The notes: generated by a model not told the origin, from the letters alone. 13,971 bases of DNA from Candidatus Marinamargulisbacteria bacterium SCGC AAA071-K20 (GCA_003265975.1 QFBU01000036.1:1-13971); one strand, 5' to 3'. Counted from the first letter of the stretch, positions 1 to 7,613 are shown. Numbers and translations: made by a program.

Positions 1-258
1 GTAGTATTAAGAGGAATTACAAGAGTCTATTTAAAATCAGTCATCCAATTTTTTATCCGAGTTCAGTTACGACAAGAGTATAAAGTATTAATAGAAAGAC
101 AATTCAAACATATCTTTAAAGAACTAACCTTTATCAAAGAGCGTTACAAAGAATTTGATGAAGCTGAAAGCCAATTAATGCTAGACATAGAAGAACAAAT
201 TCAAAAATTTCATCAACTATACAAAAAAAGCAATAAACACTGGCTTTTAAAATATTAG
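1..258 (+). CDS. 3' end of an unknown protein (5' truncated by window edge)
   Basis: Frame 1 is open from the first base to a TAG at 256-258, giving 85 residues with no start codon in the window. I do not recognise the protein. The visible part is rich in Lys, Glu, Gln and aromatic residues and looks helical. Its last ~45 residues (from about KERYKEFDEAE to the end) have heptad-like spacing that could form a coiled coil, and the tail is basic (KKSNKHWLLKY). There is no membrane segment or signal. Continuous reading over 85 codons in AT-rich DNA, with natural amino-acid composition, supports a real gene. The function cannot be inferred from this fragment. Confidence 0.6.
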   Translation, partial: VVLRGITRVYLKSVIQFFIRVQLRQEYKVLIERQFKHIFKELTFIKERYKEFDEAESQLMLDIEEQIQKFHQLYKKSNKHWLLKY

Positions 259-277
259 AAAAAAGAATCTCCTCCCC

Positions 278-309
278 AAAAAAAGAAAAAAGCCCAGCGA
301 AGCGAAGGC
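278..309 (-). terminator. Probable intrinsic terminator of the tRNA-Pro transcript
   Basis: On the minus strand, GCCT and GGGC (309-306 with 295-292) can pair around a 10-nt loop TCGCTTCGCT. They are followed by a T-rich tract of six T, one C and seven T (291-278). The stem is short, four pairs with one G·T, so the call rests mainly on the T tract and on its place downstream of tRNA-Pro and its trailer hairpin. Confidence 0.45.
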
Positions 310-325
310 AATAAATGAATGAAGG

Positions 326-434
326 TTTTAGCCTTAGTTTCCCACATGGTAGTTATATTAAGGAGGGAGTATACATACCCAACGGGTATTCGAACTGAGT
401 AATATAGCTATCAGGTGGGAAAATAAGACTAAAA
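326..434 (-). repeat. 34-bp imperfect inverted repeat directly 3' of tRNA-Pro; probable structured RNA trailer
   Basis: Arm 326-359 and arm 401-434 are inverted copies matching at 29 of 34 positions. On the minus strand one mismatch becomes a G·U pair, leaving four true mismatches. The outer edge of arm 401-434 abuts the encoded CCA of tRNA-Pro at 435-437 with no gap. The 41-nt loop (360-400) holds a second hairpin, ATACCC-AAC-GGGTAT at 375-389. The same CCC could instead pair with the GGG at 364-366, so two mutually exclusive inner folds exist. The loop also shares the 9-mer ATTCGAACT with the T-arm of the neighbouring tRNA. It may be an RNA trailer of the tRNA transcript, or a small mobile inverted-repeat element that landed at a tRNA end. 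No target duplication was found. Confidence 0.6.
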
Positions 435-512
435 TGGTCGGGGTGAGAAGATTCGAACTTCCGACCCCCTGTACCCAAAACAGGTGCGCTAACCGGACTG
501 CGCCACACCCCG
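435..512 (-). tRNA. tRNA-Pro (anticodon UGG)
   Basis: Read on the minus strand, the sequence folds as a standard tRNA. The acceptor stem CGGGGTG pairs with CACCCCG, and the D-arm begins GGCGC. The anticodon stem CCTGT/ACAGG encloses the loop TTTGGGT, giving anticodon TGG and G37. The T-arm carries TTCGAAT, the discriminator is A, and CCA is encoded at 437-435. Upstream on the minus strand are weak promoter candidates: TTGAAT (573-568) and TGTATT (550-545) spaced 17 nt, or TAGAAT (528-523) closer in. Neither is decisive. A large inverted repeat starts at the base after CCA. Confidence 0.96.
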
Positions 513-672
513 ACACCCACAAATTCTAGCTAACTTTAGCCATAAATACAACAAAAACCTTAAAATCATTCAATACACCCAATTATTTAGATACATTATG
601 ATCAACAGATTTGTCGTTTTTAGTTTTGTAAACAGATGAAATTATGTTAATAATAGAAGGGAGGTGTAGAGA

Positions 673-1014
673 ATGAGTATAGGTGGAATTGGCGAAATCG
701 ACTTTGGAGCAGATTCAGGTAAGAAAAAGAACCGTTTTGCTATAAATGACAAGCTCTTTTTGGAAAGTTTATTAAAAGAAATTGGAAATGAAGAAGCCAC
801 ATCAGATGTTGTTAAGACAAACAAAACAGCACTTAAAAATGATGATCTTTCCGCACTAGCCGCAAGAAGTATTTTAGGTAAGATTCCAGATATCTCGGGA
901 GATATTACCCCTGAGAAATTATCTCAGCTTTCAGACTTGGAAGCTATGAATGTCTTGAATCCGTTAATTAACAAATATCTAAGTGAATATATTCAGGCCG
1001 CGAGTGCAGCATAA
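673..1014 (+). CDS. Small acidic protein of unknown function (113 aa)
   Basis: The start is set by a strong ribosome-binding site, GGGAGGTG at 659-666, six bases before ATG 673. The product has 113 residues. It has a short Gly/acidic N-terminus (MSIGGIGEIDFGADSG), a basic patch KKKNR, two probable helices around residues 24-45 and 57-70, and a C-terminal helix rich in Leu, Asn and Ala ending QAASAA. There is no signal peptide, membrane segment or metal-binding motif. I do not recognise the family. It stands alone between tRNA-Pro (divergent) and the convergent rdgB, and ends at a shared bidirectional terminator. Its first four residues match those of the unknown protein at 12646, which also has a strong ribosome-binding site. 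No convincing promoter pair is visible upstream. Confidence 0.75.
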   Translation: MSIGGIGEIDFGADSGKKKNRFAINDKLFLESLLKEIGNEEATSDVVKTNKTALKNDDLSALAARSILGKIPDISGDITPEKLSQLSDLEAMNVLNPLINKYLSEYIQAASAA

Positions 1015-1015
1015 G

Positions 1016-1066
1016 AAAAAAATATAAGGTTGTTGTGAACTAAACCTCCAACAATCTATATTTTTT
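1016..1066. terminator. Bidirectional intrinsic terminator between convergent genes
   Basis: An A-rich left arm at 1016-1035 (AAAAAATATA then TTGTTG) pairs with the right arm 1049-1066 (CAACAA then TATATTTTTT), apart from a small internal mismatch; the loop is about 13 nt. T-rich sequence follows on both strands. It begins right after the stop of the 113-aa gene and lies 11 bp beyond the rdgB stop, so it can serve both. Confidence 0.85.
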
Positions 1067-1077
1067 CTTATTATTTT

Positions 1078-1659
1078 TTAACTTTCTAATATTTTTAAAG
1101 CGAGATTAATAGCTTGGTATCGATGACTAATGCTATTTTTTATTTCGGGCTTTAATTCAGAAAATGTTTTTTCATATCCTTCAGGTCTAAATATTGGATC
1201 ATATCCAAAACCACCTTCTCCAATTAACGTCGACGTAATCTCTCCTCTAACAATTCCTCTACTAGTCTTGATAGATCCATCAGGAAACCTAAGCGCAATG
1301 ACACAAGTGAATTGAGCACCTCTATGCTTGCTATTTCCCAAACGTTTTAAAATTATTTGACATTGCTCTGTTGAAGTAACATTATCTCCCCCAAGGCGCG
1401 CTGAATGTATTCCTGGCTCACCATTAAAGGCATCCACCTCTAACCCAGAGTCATCAGACATGAAAACTACAGATTCTTTAATTGGCATACTAGACACTTT
1501 CTTAATAGCATTCTCTTCAAATGTTGTCCCATCTTCTACAACATCAATTCGTTTACCAGTAATAGCTTGATACAAACAGACATTAAACTGAGGAAGCAAG
1601 GCACTTAACTCTTTAACTTTATTGGGGTTATTAGTACATAAGGCTAAAGTTAGCCTCAT
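1078..1659 (-). CDS. rdgB: Non-canonical purine NTP pyrophosphatase, RdgB/HAM1 family
   Basis: Hydrolyses ITP, dITP and XTP to the monophosphate plus pyrophosphate, keeping deaminated purines out of nucleic acids. At 193 aa it is the usual family length. Family signatures are in order: the N-terminal nucleotide-binding TNNPNKVKEL (9-18), GTTFEENAIKK (44-54), the acidic active-site segment SDDSGLEVDAFNG (68-80) running into PGIHSAR (82-88), GGFGYDPIF (149-157), and C-terminal SHR (178-180), which contacts the base. It is the last gene of the accB-recJ-rel-rdgB operon. Its ATG overlaps the rel stop codon as ATGA (4 bp), with little Shine-Dalgarno sequence ahead, so its translation is probably coupled to rel. 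It ends at the bidirectional terminator 1016-1066. Confidence 0.95.
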   Translation of the reverse strand: MRLTLALCTNNPNKVKELSALLPQFNVCLYQAITGKRIDVVEDGTTFEENAIKKVSSMPIKESVVFMSDDSGLEVDAFNGEPGIHSARLGGDNVTSTEQCQIILKRLGNSKHRGAQFTCVIALRFPDGSIKTSRGIVRGEITSTLIGEGGFGYDPIFRPEGYEKTFSELKPEIKNSISHRYQAINLALKILES

Positions 1660-3815
1660 ACTCGTTTGATTGAGACGACATCAGACACTTGTTTAATTTG
1701 AGCCCCCAAGATTTTAATAGCTTCTGCATTTTTTACTTCAACGACTACAAGCATTCTCATAACAGTTCCCCCCTTTAGTATCTTAGAATTTAAATTAACC
1801 ATATTTAAGTTAGAGGCCGAAATACGACTAATAATATCTTCTAGAATTCCGATTCTTTCGAATGCTTCTATTTGTAATGTGGCTGTAAAAGAAGCTTCTG
1901 ATTGCAATGAATCCCATTCAACAGGAACTAATCTTTCTTTTGTACTTTCCGATAAATTTAAAATATTTCTGCATTTAGATTGATGCACTGACACACCCTT
2001 TTCAATAGTAACAATGCCTTCGATATCGTCGCCTGGTAATGGTTTACAGCATTTAGCAAGTGTATACAACACACCAAGTTGCCCAAATACGGTAACTGCA
2101 CTTTGGCTACTTTTTTTAAGGGTCCGGGCTGGCTTTATAACTTTAGAAGGAGTTACTTTAGTATTATCCTTTAATCCCATCAATTTTGTAATATGACGTC
2201 CTACTTGCATCGATGACAGTTCACCTTGCCCAATATTTAAATAAAGCGCATTGATGTCTTTTACATGAAATCGGTCCAGTACTTTTGACATATCTAGATT
2301 CTTCAAGACTTCTTTTAATGGATACCCAATAGTAAGCATAATTTGACTTAGTTTTTCTTCACCTTTTTTAATTAAGATGTCACTTGATTGGCGTTTAAAC
2401 CAGGCTTTGATTTTTGATCGGGCTTGTCTAGACGCGGCAAAGTTAAGCCAATCGATATGAGGCTTATTATTTTTTGAAGTTAGTATATCAACCTGGTCAC
2501 CATTTTCGAGAACATGATTGATAGGAACCATCTGTCCATTTACTTTACCACCCGAACAGCAATGGCCTATTTCAGTATGAATATAATAAGCAAAGTCTAT
2601 AACAGTCGCACCTGCAGACATCACAATAACGTCGCCCTTAGGGGTATAAGTAAATACCTCGTCCATAAAAAGGTCATATTTAAGGTCATTCAAAAAGTCT
2701 TTAGAATTTGATTTTTCTTTCTGTAAATCAACCATTTGTCTAAGCCATGTAAATTCGTCTTTGGCATCAGAGCTTTTTTGGCCTTCTTTATACGTCCAAT
2801 GTGCGGCTACTCCAAACTCAGCAATTTGGTCCATGTCTTTGGTTCTAATTTGCATTTCAACAGGCTTACCATCAAGCGCCAAAACAGTGGTATGAAGTGA
2901 CTGATACATATTAGATTTAGGAACAGCGATATAGTCTTTAAATCGCCCATGAACAGGCTTGTACGTAGAATGTAGCAAGCCTAAAATAACATAACAATCT
3001 CTGACTGACTCAACTAATATTCGGATCCCTAACATATCAAAAAGTTGATCAAAATTAATAGCTTGCGAACTAAGTTTTTTATAAATACTATAAAAGTGTT
3101 TAGGTCGCCCAAATATTTGGGCATCGATAGACGCTTCAACAAGTAATTTTTCAACTGATTTTACAAGTGTTTTTATATAGCTTTCTCTTTCTTTTCGTTT
3201 TGAAACAACCATTTTTTTAATCTTTTGAAACTCATCATATTCAAGATAATAAAAGCAAAGATCTTCTAGCTCCCATTTAAGAGTGGCCATACCTAAACGA
3301 TTAGCAAGTGGCGCATAAATGTCTCGAGTTTCTTGGGCAATACGTAGTTGTTTTTGTTTTGGTAAATGCTTAAGCGTTCTCATATTGTGAGTTCTGTCGG
3401 CAAGTTTAACTATAATTACTCTAATATCTTTTGCCATGGCCACTATCATTTTTCGATAGTTTTCTGCCTGTTGTTCTTCTTTTGAGTCAAACGAAAGCTG
3501 TCCAATTTTAGACACACCATTCACAAGTTCAGCAATTTTTTGTCCAAACTTTGAAGCCACATCTTCAGTACTCACATCACTGTCTTCAACGGTGTCATGG
3601 AGTAATGCTGCAGCTATTGTTTCGTAGTCTTGTTCAAGTTCAGCTACAATAAAGGCTACTTCTAAGGGGTGACTAATAAAAGGTTGGCCCGAACTACGTA
3701 ATTGACCTTTGTGCGCTTCGTTTGAAAAGTCAAAAACTGTCATTAAAGACGCTACTTCTTTTTTAGAGAGATATTTAGTAATTGAAGCTTTAAAATCGTT
3801 TAATTTGTTGTCCAT
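1656..3815 (-). CDS. rel: Bifunctional (p)ppGpp synthetase/hydrolase, Rel/SpoT family
   Basis: Makes and degrades the stringent-response alarmone (p)ppGpp. At 719 aa it has the full long-RSH layout. The HD hydrolase domain (about 20-170) keeps the metal and catalytic residues: H49, H73-D74 in LLHDTVED, and D140 in LADRTHN. The synthetase domain (about 235-345) has GRPKHFYSIYKK, RFKDYIAVPK, YQSLHTTV and EMQIRT. TGS (about 385-446) has TPKGDVIVMSAGATVIDFAY. A Cys-rich domain carries KCCKPLPGDD and HQSKC, and an ACT domain (about 640-719) ends the protein. Both catalytic domains look intact, so it is probably a single bifunctional Rel rather than a RelA. An AGGA ribosome-binding site lies 5 nt before ATG 3815, within the 14-nt gap after recJ. 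The gene overlaps rdgB by 4 bp. Confidence 0.96.
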   Translation of the reverse strand: MDNKLNDFKASITKYLSKKEVASLMTVFDFSNEAHKGQLRSSGQPFISHPLEVAFIVAELEQDYETIAAALLHDTVEDSDVSTEDVASKFGQKIAELVNGVSKIGQLSFDSKEEQQAENYRKMIVAMAKDIRVIIVKLADRTHNMRTLKHLPKQKQLRIAQETRDIYAPLANRLGMATLKWELEDLCFYYLEYDEFQKIKKMVVSKRKERESYIKTLVKSVEKLLVEASIDAQIFGRPKHFYSIYKKLSSQAINFDQLFDMLGIRILVESVRDCYVILGLLHSTYKPVHGRFKDYIAVPKSNMYQSLHTTVLALDGKPVEMQIRTKDMDQIAEFGVAAHWTYKEGQKSSDAKDEFTWLRQMVDLQKEKSNSKDFLNDLKYDLFMDEVFTYTPKGDVIVMSAGATVIDFAYYIHTEIGHCCSGGKVNGQMVPINHVLENGDQVDILTSKNNKPHIDWLNFAASRQARSKIKAWFKRQSSDILIKKGEEKLSQIMLTIGYPLKEVLKNLDMSKVLDRFHVKDINALYLNIGQGELSSMQVGRHITKLMGLKDNTKVTPSKVIKPARTLKKSSQSAVTVFGQLGVLYTLAKCCKPLPGDDIEGIVTIEKGVSVHQSKCRNILNLSESTKERLVPVEWDSLQSEASFTATLQIEAFERIGILEDIISRISASNLNMVNLNSKILKGGTVMRMLVVVEVKNAEAIKILGAQIKQVSDVVSIKRV

Positions 3816-3829
3816 ATTTTCCTATTGAA

Positions 3830-5548
3830 CTATTTGATATCAACAATTTCAAGCTGAGGAAGTCTTCTACCCTTCCATTCGTTTATACTTAAATGAAATA
3901 TTACTGAAAACCCAGGGCGATTAAACAGTGCCATTTTGTGGCTCAGTCCAAAACCAATTCCTTCGATAATGTGTCTGCCTGTCTCATCTGAAAATGTTGT
4001 TTTTACGTGTTCACCCGTTCCTACAGCTTTGCATTCAATAAGTTTTAATTTGTCAGTATGTAATATCGGTTGTGGGTTTCCTTGTCCAAAAGGCTCTAAA
4101 AGCATTAATTGTTCAGCCAGATCAAGCGTAAGTTCTTTGGGATCTACCTCGGCGTCTATATTAACAATGGGCTGAAGGTCTTGAGGAGTAATCATAGGTA
4201 TACTATTTTTGATTAGTGCCTCTTTAAAAGCGGCCATTTTCTCTTCTTTTATCGAAAAACCAGCCGCTTCTTTATGACCACCAAAGGTCTCGAAGTAAGG
4301 TTTACACGTTTTTAAAACCTCATACAAATCTACTTTTCCAACTGACCGAGCAGACGCCCGACCTATGTTCCCGGCAAATGACACAATGACTACAGGCTTT
4401 GAATATTTATCGACAAGTTTTGCAGCCGTAATACCAATAACGCCTGAATGCCATTCTTTACCCGATAACACTAAAATAGGATGGTCTTTGTACTCCGGGT
4501 GTCCTTCTACTTCTGCTACACAGGCTTTAAAAACCATTAAGTCTATTTCACGACGATCTTGGTTGAGTGCTTCTAATTGATGAGACCGTTTATCAGCTTC
4601 TGGTACCGTATCTGATAGCAATAATTCAACACCTAAGAGTGCTGATGCCAAACGCCCTGAAGCATTGAGTCTCGGCGCAATTACAAAACCACAGTCACGT
4701 GTTGTTAATACAGATTTTTCACATTTTGCTCGCTCCAACAAGGCACGAATTCCTGGTCGATGAGATCTAGAGAGAAACGGTAATCCTCGTTTAATATACG
4801 TTCTATTAGCGCCTTCTAATTTGGCAATATCTGCTACAGTTCCTAGTGCAACTAAATCTAAAAAAGGCTCTGATTTTAGGTCAAGTTTGTAATGTTGGAT
4901 ATAAAATTTTATAAACTCGTATACAATTCCGGCCGTGCATAGATGGGCTAAGTAATGACTAGGGTGGAGTGTTTTCGGGTTTAGCATCGCGTCAAAATTA
5001 GGGAGTTCATCGGGTATTTTATGATGATCAAGAATGATCACTTTCGTACCATATTTTTCTACAACAGGGTCAATAATGTCTTTGCTACTCACACCACAAT
5101 CAAGCGTTATTAGAACCGTCGCCTGAGTTTGTAAAATTAAGTCCCCTACACAAACGTGTAAACCATAACCATGTTCAAATCGATTAGGAATAAAAAAATG
5201 AACATTGGCATTAATTTGCTTTAAAAAGTCTACCAATAAAGTCGTCGATGTAATTCCATCAACGTCGTAATCGCCATAAATTAATATTTTTTGATTTTTT
5301 TCTATTGCTTCAAAAACAACAGAAACAGAGGCTTCTAAAGCAGCTTGGTCAAAATAGTCGACAGAGTCCAAGTCTGGCTCTCCCAAAAATAGTCGAGCCT
5401 TGTCTAAAGACGTAATATTTCGGTTAAGTAAGATCTGACAGAGTAAGGGATGAATATTTAAGTGCTCAGATATTTTTTGAGCAGTACCTTGATGCTGTTT
5501 ATGAAGGCGCCAGCGCTTCTGAATTACTTCTTCTACAAGAACCGGCAT
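3830..5548 (-). CDS. recJ: Single-stranded-DNA-specific 5'-3' exonuclease RecJ
   Basis: Degrades single-stranded DNA 5' to 3' in recombination, mismatch and base-excision repair, in the cytoplasm. At 572 aa it is close to the E. coli enzyme. The DHH phosphoesterase core has GDYDVDGITST (92-102), LITLDCG (146-152), ILDHH (172-176) and LVALGTVAD (232-240), supplying the metal-binding aspartates and histidines. The DHHA1 part has WHSGVIGITAAKL, RASARS and FGGHKEAAGF. The C-terminal OB-like region starts with LEPFGQGNPQPIL. The gene lies 5 nt after the accB stop. There is no clear Shine-Dalgarno before ATG 5548, so reinitiation from accB is likely. It is followed after 14 nt by rel; recJ next to rel is a common bacterial arrangement. 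Confidence 0.96.
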   Translation of the reverse strand: MPVLVEEVIQKRWRLHKQHQGTAQKISEHLNIHPLLCQILLNRNITSLDKARLFLGEPDLDSVDYFDQAALEASVSVVFEAIEKNQKILIYGDYDVDGITSTTLLVDFLKQINANVHFFIPNRFEHGYGLHVCVGDLILQTQATVLITLDCGVSSKDIIDPVVEKYGTKVIILDHHKIPDELPNFDAMLNPKTLHPSHYLAHLCTAGIVYEFIKFYIQHYKLDLKSEPFLDLVALGTVADIAKLEGANRTYIKRGLPFLSRSHRPGIRALLERAKCEKSVLTTRDCGFVIAPRLNASGRLASALLGVELLLSDTVPEADKRSHQLEALNQDRREIDLMVFKACVAEVEGHPEYKDHPILVLSGKEWHSGVIGITAAKLVDKYSKPVVIVSFAGNIGRASARSVGKVDLYEVLKTCKPYFETFGGHKEAAGFSIKEEKMAAFKEALIKNSIPMITPQDLQPIVNIDAEVDPKELTLDLAEQLMLLEPFGQGNPQPILHTDKLKLIECKAVGTGEHVKTTFSDETGRHIIEGIGFGLSHKMALFNRPGFSVIFHLSINEWKGRRLPQLEIVDIK

Positions 5549-5553
5549 GAAAA

Positions 5554-6015
5554 CTAGTTAGGTCGAACGTGAAAAAGAGTTTGTCCAAATTCAACAGGCG
5601 CTCCATTTTCTACACAAACTTTTTCGATAACGCCATCTACTTCTGATTCAATTTCATTAAATAATTTCATAGCTTCAATGATACAAATAACTTTGCCTTT
5701 TCCAATTGTGTCGCCAACTTTTACAAAAGCTTCAGCTTCTGGGCTTGAAGATACATAAAAAGATCCAACCATCTCGGTTTTGACTTCAACGCATCCGTTT
5801 AACGCATCAACAGGCGAAGAAACTGGCTCTTCTGCAGTCTGTACAGGAACTGGATTAGCAGCAACAACTTGTTGCGCTTGAGGGATAAGTACAGAGGCTA
5901 CATTAGATAATTCTTTTTTAACTTCAACCTTAAGACCATCCTCTTCCACACTTAAATGTGAAATCTGGGCTTTTTCTACTAGTTGAATAATTTTTTTAAT
6001 TTGACTTAAATCCAT
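5554..6015 (-). CDS. accB: Biotin carboxyl carrier protein of acetyl-CoA carboxylase
   Basis: Carries CO2 on biotin between biotin carboxylase and carboxyltransferase in the first step of fatty-acid synthesis. The start is set at 6015 (153 aa): an AGAGGAGAAAG ribosome-binding site lies just upstream, and MDLSQIKKIIQLVEK matches the normal AccB N-terminus. The frame stays open for 56 further codons upstream to an ATG at 6183, but that extension is unlike the family. After a Pro/Ala/Val/Gln-rich linker (about 45-70) comes the lipoyl/biotinyl domain with IIEAMKLFNEI; Lys117 is the expected biotinylation site (E. coli Lys122). accC does not follow, as it does in many bacteria; recJ takes its place, 5 nt away. 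Confidence 0.95.
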   Translation of the reverse strand: MDLSQIKKIIQLVEKAQISHLSVEEDGLKVEVKKELSNVASVLIPQAQQVVAANPVPVQTAEEPVSSPVDALNGCVEVKTEMVGSFYVSSSPEAEAFVKVGDTIGKGKVICIIEAMKLFNEIESEVDGVIEKVCVENGAPVEFGQTLFHVRPN

Positions 6016-6067
6016 AATCTTTCTCCTCTTCAAATTCGAAGTGTCGACAAGTGTACCCAATTTCTCC

Positions 6068-6098
6068 ACAAGGATCAACGAGTAACCTTGTAAGTATA
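6068..6098 (-). promoter_or_regulatory. Possible accB-operon promoter and leader hairpin
   Basis: On the minus strand a good -10 box TATACT (6098-6093) lies about 78 nt before the accB start. It overlaps by one base a hairpin ACAAGG/CCTTGT (6091-6086 with 6073-6068, 12-nt loop). No good -35 box is seen 16-18 nt upstream, so this is tentative. It is the only recognisable promoter element found for the four-gene operon. Confidence 0.35.
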
Positions 6099-6190
6099 TC
6101 ATTAAAACTAAATCAGCATAAAACGACATCGCACTCAGCCAGGTAAAACAGGTAGAAAAACAATAGCACAGCCATGTCTTCACGCTTAAC

Positions 6191-6225
6191 TAGACTTTAT
6201 ATCAGCACAAACTTATACTATTGAA
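6191..6225 (+). promoter_or_regulatory. aroA promoter placing transcription start at the ATG
   Basis: A -35 like TAGACT (6191-6196), a 17-nt spacer and -10 TATACT (6214-6219) are followed by 6 nt and then ATG 6226. Standard spacing puts +1 on the A of the start codon. No Shine-Dalgarno sequence lies between the -10 box and the ATG. The mRNA is therefore predicted to be leaderless. Confidence 0.6.
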
Positions 6226-7563
6226 ATGTCTAATACAAACTTTAAAAGAATAGAGATCACCATCGACAATATTCCGGGTGATAAGTCCATTTCGCATCGC
6301 GCTATTATTCTAGGCTCACTTGCAGAAAACTCGTCCGCTTACTCTAACTTTTTGTTTTCTGAAGATTGTTTAAATACCTTTAATATTTTCAGAGAACTAA
6401 GGTCAGACCCTACTACTATTACAAAAAATGACGCCAACAAAACAGTTTTTATTAAAGGACTAGGGCTCAATGGGCTTAGCCAAGCAAAAAAAATACTAGA
6501 CGTAGGAAATTCAGGAACCGGCATTAGATTAATTACTGGAATTTTAGCCTCTCAACTCTTTGACACTGAAATTACAGGTGACAGTTCAATCCAAAAACGC
6601 CCAATGAAACGTATTGTAGACCCTTTAACTCAAATGGGATGTTCTATTAAAGGACAGTCCTTAGAAGGTAAAAACGACATCTACCCTCCCCTAAAAATCA
6701 CTGGGATTTCAGATGGACCCACAGCAATTGAATACAAGATGCCCGTAGCCAGTGCCCAAGTAAAATCAGCTATTTTATTTGCGTCTTTGTTTTCACGTGA
6801 AACAACTACTATTATCGAAAAAAAGCCAAGTCGAAATCATACTGAAATAATGCTTAAGGCATTTGGTGCAGACATTACACTTAATGGAAATATTATTACT
6901 TGTTCTGGAAAAAACCCTCTAGTAGCACCTACTCAATCAACTGGCGAAAACACACTAACCATTCCGTCTGACTTTTCGTCAGCGGCCTTCTTTATAGTAC
7001 TAGCGCTAATCAGACCCAATACAAAAATCACTTTAAAAAATATTGGGCTAAATCCAACTAGAGCTACTTTAATTGACGTATTAAAAGACATGGGCGCCAA
7101 GATAAACGTTATAGAAAACGAAGGAAATAACATCGAACCTTTTGGAGACATAATTGTTGAAACATCAGCTCTTAAAAATATCACTGTAGACGAGAAAGTC
7201 ATTCCGTTTATTATCGACGAAATTCCAATTCTTGCAGTGGCGGCATTGTTTTCTGAAGGCACTTTAAAAATAACTAATGCTGAAGAATTAAGAGTAAAAG
7301 AGTCTGATCGAATAGAAACCACGGTGGCCATGATTAGAGCCATGGGTGGGGAAATCTCCGAACAACCTGATGGGTTTGAATTAATAGGAAACAACGGATG
7401 CAATAAAGAGTTTGAAGTAGACTCTCACGGTGACCATAGAATAGCCATGTCGGCGTATATTGCATCTAAAGCTGGTAATGAGCTGCAGCCTACAATTAAC
7501 AATTCAGACTGCATCAATACGTCCTTTCCAACTTTCTTAGAACTACTCTGTCAATTTAGCTAA
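6226..7563 (+). CDS. aroA: 3-phosphoshikimate 1-carboxyvinyltransferase (EPSP synthase)
   Basis: Joins phosphoenolpyruvate to shikimate-3-phosphate in the sixth step of the chorismate pathway, in the cytoplasm. At 445 aa it is slightly long for the family. Signatures along the protein are PGDKSISHR near the N-terminus, LDVGNSGTGIRL (the PEP/glyphosate loop), GDSSIQKRPM, SAQVKSAILFA, ELRVKESDRI and DHRIAM near the C-terminus. The pattern NSGTxxRL, with Leu rather than Pro after the Arg, resembles class II enzymes; the Gly in NSGTG is often Thr or Ala. The gene is divergent from accB. No ribosome-binding site precedes the ATG, and the promoter lies so close that the mRNA looks leaderless. hisD follows after 50 nt, which hold hisD's own promoter. 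Confidence 0.95.
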   Translation: MSNTNFKRIEITIDNIPGDKSISHRAIILGSLAENSSAYSNFLFSEDCLNTFNIFRELRSDPTTITKNDANKTVFIKGLGLNGLSQAKKILDVGNSGTGIRLITGILASQLFDTEITGDSSIQKRPMKRIVDPLTQMGCSIKGQSLEGKNDIYPPLKITGISDGPTAIEYKMPVASAQVKSAILFASLFSRETTTIIEKKPSRNHTEIMLKAFGADITLNGNIITCSGKNPLVAPTQSTGENTLTIPSDFSSAAFFIVLALIRPNTKITLKNIGLNPTRATLIDVLKDMGAKINVIENEGNNIEPFGDIIVETSALKNITVDEKVIPFIIDEIPILAVAALFSEGTLKITNAEELRVKESDRIETTVAMIRAMGGEISEQPDGFELIGNNGCNKEFEVDSHGDHRIAMSAYIASKAGNELQPTINNSDCINTSFPTFLELLCQFS

Positions 7564-7578
7564 GAAAACCCAAAAATA

Positions 7579-7613
7579 TTTACAATTTTCGAAAATAACT
7601 ATACATTTTTAGC
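7579..7613 (+). promoter_or_regulatory. hisD promoter placing transcription start at the ATG
   Basis: A -35 TTTACA (7579-7584), a 17-nt spacer, -10 TACATT (7602-7607), 6 nt, and then ATG 7614 repeat the exact geometry seen before aroA. An overlapping alternative -10, TATACA at 7600-7605, gives a 15-nt spacer. No Shine-Dalgarno sequence is present, so a leaderless mRNA is predicted. Confidence 0.55.

Noticed and set aside
6016..6183. 56-codon N-terminal extension of AccB
   Set aside because: In-frame ATG at 6183 lacks a ribosome-binding site; the family N-terminus and a strong site place the start at 6015. The extension covers leader and promoter sequence.
6933..7403. 156-codon open frame antisense to aroA
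   Set aside because: Lies wholly over conserved aroA motifs; composition follows the complementary codon pattern.
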